In this document: positions 58,345 through 64,000 of the stretch, piece after piece
Layout: each line of letters opens with the position of its first letter
Numbering within the stretch: position 1 is the stretch's first letter
From: Castanea sativa
Lineage: Eukaryota; Streptophyta; Magnoliopsida; Fagales; Fagaceae
DNA: 64,000 bases
Assembly: GCF_040712315.1 (NCBI RefSeq)
Contig: NC_134014.1
Coordinates: 40,661,634 to 40,725,633 of the forward strand
Direction of reading: 5' to 3'
Program-made: the position numbers and the translations under genes
Notes under the pieces: model-generated
Seen by the model: the letters and a program-made list of their open reading frames with translations, nothing else
Databases searched by the model: none
What the model was told of the DNA's origin: nothing

Positions 58345-59500
58345 TTATTTTTTCTGTAATTAAGGTCAAGAAAACAAGCTCTCCGTCACGTGTAAGATTT
58401 GCCTAAATAGTCCAATTGATGTGATGTATTTCATGGCGACTTGCCTTGAAGTGTACGTTGGGGGACAGGTTGAATTGCGTCTAATGCGATTGTATTGAAG
58501 ACTTTGCGAGACACATTTAATGCTTACGTGAGGGGACCTTTCGGGTCCTAGAGGGCACATTTTAATGTCAGTTTGCAATTTTCACATTTAATGCTATATT
58601 TCACAGACTCTCAAAGAAAAAAAGAAAAAAAAAAAGCTATATTTCACAGTATTTTTTACATTTGTTAAATTAACAAGTTTTTATTGATTATCATTTGAGG
58701 TTATTACTAACCTTATTTTTTTATTTACTACTAACAATTTATCATATTAGTAGAAGTGACATTTTTATCATTTATTTTATTATTATTATTATTTTTTTTG
58801 TGTTCATAAACTCTCATTCTAGATATCTTGCTGAAGATTACAAGATTGACAAACCCTGGGAGTAGTTGAACCCAATGTCGATTGAGGAGGAGAGTGTAAT
58901 TCCCAAGGTTATACTCTCACTTAGTCCGTTATGAGTTACATTGTTTGCTCCAGAGTTTTAGGGTTTGTTTGATACATATATTTAAACACATATTTTTAGT
59001 TTTTAAACAACATTACATGTATTTTTATACACTTTTTCACCCATACATATTTTCAAAAAATACAAACATTGTTACTAGAACAACGTTACCAAACGACCCC
59101 TTATTTGTTGAGAACCAAGGTGTTAATTTGGTCTGGTCTCTCAAGTGGGGACCTAGGTGTTACTCATTCTAATTTCTGAGACCCACGAAGTTTTTCTCTT
59201 ATTTGGACTTCTATGGCAAAAACAAAAACTGAATTCCACAGGATTTATGAGCTAATTAAAGTTTTTGTTCGGTTTCTGCCTTTTTGGTTTTTGTCAAGAT
59301 CATAGCAGGTTAGCAGCTAAGTTTTTTTTAGAAATACTATGTTCACAATATTTTTATAACAAATTTCAAGTGGTAGGTTGTTATTAATTGTTATAGGTGA
59401 GCAAAAAAGTAATTTTAAGTTGTGGGTTCAAATCTTCCTGATTTGATTATTGAATTATAAGAATAAAAAAATAAAAGAAGTTTTTGTTAAGTATTTTTAT
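58345..59500. other. Intergenic DNA, no gene seen
   Basis: No coding sequence supported. A moderately GC-rich patch at 58430-58560 is unassigned. Confidence 0.4.
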
Positions 59501-59506
59501 AAACTA

Positions 59507-59536
59507 CTAGCCTCATATTGTACGTGCAATGAGGTT
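59507..59536 (-). other. Helitron-type 3' terminus (hairpin plus CTAG)
   Basis: On the minus strand: CCTCATTGCACGTACAAT, ATGAGG, then CTAG and T. The six-base stem CCTCAT/ATGAGG directly before CTAGT is the usual Helitron 3' end. The matching 5' TC end, expected at higher coordinates, was not found. Confidence 0.4.
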
Positions 59537-59856
59537 TTTTATTTATTTTATATATATATTAGTTGGTCTAATGTTATACTTTTATTTTATTTTTTAAATT
59601 TTGGATAAGTTTTGTTTTGAAGACATGAATTAGTAGAAAAATATCCTATTTTGTAGCTATTTTAAGTGGAATTGGAAATATATTCTTACCTGATTGTACT
59701 CAAGATTTTTCCTATTAAATGTAAGGTTTAGAGATATTTTTGAACCATATAAAAGTCCATTCCAAATAAAAGAATTCCCTTATAAATAGTACAAACTAGT
59801 CGCTAACCATAGAAAAACTATTGACTCTGAAAAAAATCCAACAATGAGTAAATAGA

Positions 59857-60386
59857 TGTAGGCATGCAAGGCCCAGGGGCGTATATTGGGCCCTGAGCCT
59901 TGTCTAAGGATGTTAAGCAATCCGAGGACAGTTAGATATTAGCTAAGACATACAAATTGATAGGGTATGGAAGGATTATGACCATGAAGGTTCGGGAAGG
60001 TAGTCTGAGGAAAAATGCCTTCTCAGCTAAGCAAAACAGAGGTTAGAAGGTTGGATCTGCCATCAAGAGTAACACTCCGGACGATTTTATTGGTAAGGAT
60101 AAACATCAGGAGGGAATAGGAAAAATGGAAGCTAAGAAATATCTAAGAGAAAACTGCTACCACCTTATTAAATGCTCTATAGCTAATTCTTTGGCCGCAT
60201 TAATGTGGAGGTGATATTTGAACAGTGATATTCAGCCTTGCAGCTACTTTTAAAGACTTCAAGAAGGTGCTGATAGGATAATGATCAAAGCAAGCAACTT
60301 GACCTACACGTAGAGGGTGGAGATGAAGCAAAACAGGAGAATAAAATGAAGAAAGACCTCATTACAAGGAGATCCATCGGAGAATC

Positions 60387-60467
<81 letters not shown>

Positions 60468-60728
60468 TGTAGCAATAAGAACTGGACTTGTAATCAAATT
60501 CAAGAGAGATATATACAAGAGCTATTCTCCTCGGACTATGCCGAGGAAGATTTTCTTTGAACAAAACTTGTTTATCTTTGTTTTCTGGTCATCTGGACCC
60601 ACTATAATTATTGTCCAACTTGTTAAAGCCTAGTTTACAACCCACTCTCTACAAATTCATTGTGTTGGGCTCTTTGAGCTTTAATCCTTTTATCTTTTGG
60701 GCTTAAGATCCAAAAACGCGCCCTTACA
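59857..60728 (+). mobile_element. Solo LTR with TSD ATAGA
   Basis: Begins TGTAGGCATGCAAGGCCC and ends GCGCCCTTACA; ATAGA is repeated exactly at 59852-59856 and 60729-60733. It shares phrases with the Tat element's LTR: GGCCGCATTAATGTGGA, GACTTCAAGAAGGTG, GAGAAAACTGCTACCACC and a terminal TTACA. A (GA)n run has expanded inside. No internal domain is left, so it is a solo LTR of a related family, 872 bp. Confidence 0.85.
60389..60464 (+). repeat. (GA)n microsatellite inside the solo LTR
   Basis: About 76 bp of perfect GA. The open frames on both strands here are repeat-born. Confidence 0.95.
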
Positions 60729-60739
60729 ATAGACATTCT

Positions 60740-61440
60740 GAAAAAAAAAAAATTTGAAATTAATCTAAACTAATAATTAATCAGTCAAAAGTATAGTTTT
60801 TAATAAATAAAAAAAATCACATGAACCTAAATAAAAAAAATTTAAGGTGAAGAATTAAGATCAACCTATAGTCCCTGAATAATTGAGAGAATTATTATAG
60901 AATCTCCAAATTTTACTTCAGAACCAAACCAAATTCAACAAATTTATATATAACATACTAAATAAAAATTGATCGTTCCCTGGGCTGGAAGATATAGATT
61001 GCATCTTTGATTTTTCTTCAAAAAAATAGAGATGTTTTATTGGCCATGTAGAATATAAAAATAATAATTAGGAGAACTTTCAACTCAAAAACCAAACTCA
61101 CGATTATTAACATGAGACTTTTTTTTTCAACGTTAGTTTTTTTATTTTTTTATTTTAGTTCTATCATAATTTTTGTTTATAGATAGATTATCAACGTTTG
61201 CGTTTGAGTTTAAGTTGGACTTATTAGAGAGATAAAATTTCACTCCTTATTAAATTTTAATTAAACAAAAATAATTTTATATATAAAGAGATTTCAATTT
61301 TATATATATAAATAAATAAATATATATATAAAAGGGTGTCAGGTTTCTATTTTGCGTCCCACTCGCAAGCAATCTGCACCAGTGAGTCGATCCGGCTGCA
61401 ATACCAATTTTACTGCCGCCGTATAGCACATTTCATATTG
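60740..61440. other. AT-rich intergenic DNA, no gene seen
   Basis: No supported feature apart from short TA runs. Confidence 0.45.
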
Positions 61441-61470
61441 ATGCATAAAGTCTTCCATAGGAGGCCCACT

Positions 61471-61507
<37 letters not shown>
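61471..61507. repeat. (AGCACG)n hexanucleotide repeat
   Basis: Six perfect copies of AGCACG; GC-rich against an AT-rich background. Confidence 0.9.
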
Positions 61508-61712
61508 CCATTGGCAGCTTTCCTTTGCCTTCTTTTCTTTTTAATTTTTTTATTATTATTATTTATAATATATTTTTAAAATTTCTTATTTTTATGAACA
61601 TAAATTTTTTTAAGAGGAAATTAAACTACAAAGGCCGACTAGCCTCACTTCACAACTGAAACAAAACAAAGGGGGCTATTGCCGACATCAAAGGAGCCAA
61701 AAAAAATACATT

Positions 61713-62140
61713 TTAAAGACCATTTTGCGATTTTGCTAGAGCGTGAGAAGTAGAATTGCATTGCCTAGACACCCAACGAATTGAAATGCTTGGAGAATTT
61801 GCCAAGAGAGCCCGAGAATCAGCAATGATGGATTTGATACGCTAAGGAGGGTAAGACTCCAACTCCAAAAGGAGATTGGCACAAATTTGGGAATTTGATT
61901 CAACAATCACTGCCTTAAAATCCAGATTTGATGTGAAGGATAACACCACTTAATAGTTTCAGCTTTGGCCTAGAGTAGGAGAATGGTGTTCATTTTCATC
62001 GAGCAAGCAAATAGTAGTTCCCCTCTCTAGTCTCTGAAAATGGAGGCAATGACAAGAAAGCAATGACTCACACCAGCATCAACAATCTTAATTGAAAGTT
62101 GGGAGGGAGGAAACAACTGCTGAGAAGGAGCCAAGCTTTC
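61713..62140 (-). pseudogene. RNase H-like (RVT_3) domain pseudogene
   Basis: The minus strand encodes a plant RVT_3-type RNase H domain, as found at the end of LINE polyproteins and in free-standing copies: KIVDAGVS, RGELLFACS, AKAETIKW, VIVESNSQICANLL, DSRALLANSP and WVSRQCNSTSHALAKS. The first Asp, the Glu of AKAE and the His near the end fit the catalytic set; the usual ESDS has become ESNS. Three in-frame TAG stops (62027-62029, 61970-61972, 61842-61844) replace what would be Trp, Gln and Trp in relatives. A frameshift separates AKAETIKW from VIVESNS (near 61925). No start or upstream RT domain was seen, so it is a fragment. Confidence 0.8.
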
Positions 62141-62149
62141 CTTCGCTTC

Positions 62150-62735
62150 ACAAAAATGTGTTATGATTAATCAATTATAATTATGGTAAGACTTATTCCC
62201 AATTAATTGTAATTATTCTTCTCATTTTAAAGAGACAAGCTTATAATCTCTGCATATACAAGAATGCAGTATAATAAAACTTGAATTTCAGGAAAAAACA
62301 AAAAAAAAAACTTGAATTGAATATTTTTATATTTTCTAAGTTTAGATATATTAATTTGTAAGTATAATTAATACACCATATATATATAAAATTAGACTCT
62401 AATTATATGCCATACAGTGGTGTTCGTGGTGTAGTTTGGTGCATTTTTGGGCCATTTTAAGTTCCACACCGCACCTCAATTCTGCAGTCACATGTACAGT
62501 GCGGTGCAGTTTAGTGCTGTGTACAAGATAAGGTTTTGGTCGATTTTGGGGTAGTATATTTTTCAAGATGTCATGACTAATTACTAGTTTGCTATTAATA
62601 ACCATAACAATATGACAAAAAGCTTATATATATAATATAATATAATATAACTTGTGTAACAAAAATAGTAACACAAATATATACAAGACAAAAAAAAACC
62701 TCCATGATAGATTGATAGTAAATTAAAAGTACCAC
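62150..62735. other. Intergenic DNA, no gene seen
   Basis: AT-rich. Near 62420-62520 the phrases TGGTGTAGTTTGGTGC and GTGCGGTGCAGTTTAGTG flank an inverted CACACCGCACC, a small repeat of unknown kind. Confidence 0.4.
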
Positions 62736-62737
62736 AA

Positions 62738-62740
<3 letters not shown>

Positions 62741-62809
<69 letters not shown>
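62741..62809. repeat. (TA)n(TG)n compound microsatellite
   Basis: TA run to 62769, then TG run to 62809. Confidence 0.95.
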
Positions 62810-62811
<2 letters not shown>

Positions 62812-62812
62812 A

Positions 62813-63060
62813 TGTAGGGGCCCGATGGCCGATGATCAAGTTTGAGAACTGGGACGTACGAGGATCCGAGGACCGATTATGAAGCACAAGAGTTGTAGTG
62901 TAGGATGACAAGGCTAGGGGCTGCGGGCCCGACGAGAAGGGTTGCTCAGAACGGTGTTGAGAGGGGTCCAGGAGTGTATGGCAGAGTGGGGAAGATTTTG
63001 GTTTGGAGTAGCCTATGGGCTCAAATTTCTAGGTCCCAACATCAATTGATTTTTTGTGTA
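62813..63060 (+). mobile_element. Probable LTR fragment
   Basis: TGTAGGGGCCCGATGG at the left edge and GAGGATCCGAGGACCGA near 62869 resemble the 5' part of the LTRs elsewhere in the window. The right end and target duplication are missing, so this is a guess based on style. Confidence 0.3.
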
Positions 63061-63064
63061 GGCA

Positions 63065-63600
63065 GTATTCAAATTGAGTCCAATATATCTAACATTTATT
63101 GATTGAAGAAAATTAATGGATTATACAAGGTAACAAAATGAATGTAAAGAAAAGCAGAGGTTGTGATGACTTATAATTACAAACTTTTTAAAAAATAAGG
63201 GCACATTTGGTATACTGAACGAGGATTACAATAAGAATTGTAATATTTATTATTGATAATAAAATGTGTTGTAATGGAATAACTAAACCTATTCAAAAGT
63301 TTGATTGTGAGTTGTAACATTAAAATAAAATTTAAGATTTATTTTAGAAAATATCTTACTCATACAATTATATTTCCACAAAAATAATATATATTTTTTC
63401 TAAATTTGAGAGAGAGATGAGTTTTTTTATTTTATGATTTTTATATTTATTTTTATAATTTATATATATATATATATATATGTATGTATATATGGAAATT
63501 TTGTTTATTCAGAAATATATTAATTTTAAAAATTATTGTATTTACTAAAGAATATTTATTACAACTATTTTAGAGAGGAATAATTATTCTTCATTTTAAA
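63065..63600. other. AT-rich intergenic DNA, no gene seen
   Basis: No supported feature except a (TA)n run near 63461-63480. Confidence 0.45.
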
Positions 63601-63614
63601 GAATAACGGCTATT

Positions 63615-63795
63615 CTAAACTGCCACTAAAGCTTGTATTAAAAAAAAGACCTATATGGCATTTTTATACTGCCGCTACAGCCTATATTTAAAATTTAAAA
63701 ACCCTATAGCAGTTTTTTGAAATTGCTGATATAGGTTTTCAAAAACCCACTGGGATCTATATTGACGTTTTTAAAACTGTTGGTGTAGCTCATCC
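63615..63795. repeat. Possible CACTA subterminal repeat fragment
   Basis: Repeated phrases of the type ACTGCCGCTACAGCC, CCCTATAGCAGTTTTTTGAA and GACGTTTTTAAAACTGTTGG in both orientations look like the subterminal region of CACTA transposons. A CACTA motif is present at 63625. No partner end lies in the window. Confidence 0.3.
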
Positions 63796-63814
63796 GAGTC
63801 TATTTTCACACTTA

Positions 63815-64000
63815 GAGTCCGTTTGGATAGAAGTTATTGCTGAAAACTGAAAACACTGTACAAAAATAATTTTTTAATATGTAAAAATTACTGTTCATCC
63901 CAAAAAGTACTGTTCATTGGCCTAAAATCACTGTTCATGACCAATGAACAGTAACATATGCGCATGGAAAAAAAAAAAAAAAAAACGTGGACGCAGCTGG
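63815..64000. mobile_element. Left end of a MITE, cut by the window edge
   Basis: GAGTCCGTTTGGATAGAAG directly after TTA (63812-63814) is the usual start of a Tourist-like element; ACTGTTCAT phrases repeat inside. The other end lies beyond the window. Confidence 0.5.

Noticed and set aside
60285..60633. Ser/Leu- and Arg/Glu-rich frames on both strands
   Set aside because: They are the (GA)n tract read in frame, inside a solo LTR.

Overview
The window looks like nuclear DNA of a woody eudicot. It is very AT-rich, has three recognisable plant genes in 64 kb, is dense in LTR retrotransposons and MITEs, and carries long (GA)n and (TA)n microsatellites. The style of the LTRs suggests Fagaceae or a relative, but that is an impression and cannot be proved here. 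I see no rRNA, tRNA, CRISPR or bacterial-type operon.

Genes: (1) an intronless VQ-motif protein on the minus strand (5363-5914); (2) an intronless U-box/ARM E3 ligase of the PUB30/PUB31 type on the minus strand (13355-14701); (3) a small uncharacterised plant-specific protein on the plus strand (54500-54973). They are unrelated and each has its own promoter. A degenerate RNase H-like (RVT_3) pseudogene lies at 61713-62140.

Mobile DNA: the centre is a complete 11,959-bp Ty3/gypsy element of Tat type (30858-42816, TSD GTATA). It has gag, protease, RT, two RNase H regions and integrase, all broken by stops and frameshifts. Downstream lie a 70/221-bp tandem array and a spliced antisense gene. 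Solo LTRs with target duplications lie at 19476-20216 (AATAC) and 59857-60728 (ATAGA), and a probable older one at 2908-3501. The Tat element sits inside the first copy of a roughly 3-kb tandem duplication (about 28985-44113 and 44122-46858). Small elements with target duplications include PIF/Harbinger-type MITEs (26497, 29138, 29567, 46889), a Mutator-type MITE with a perfect 9-bp TSD (6514), and Helitron-like elements.

Most notable: the stop codons in the dead Tat element are nearly all TAG, many at positions where related proteins have Gln, as expected from deamination of methylated CAG (CHG) sites. The antisense gene keeps two splice junctions that restore frame. The element's primer-binding region is duplicated in tandem. 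A MITE carries a 31-bp GC-rich minisatellite that opens all three reverse frames. A block of 193-bp TG...CA units is arranged in direct and inverted orientation. I found no certain new biological system; the antisense gene and the TAG-biased decay are the best candidates for follow-up.
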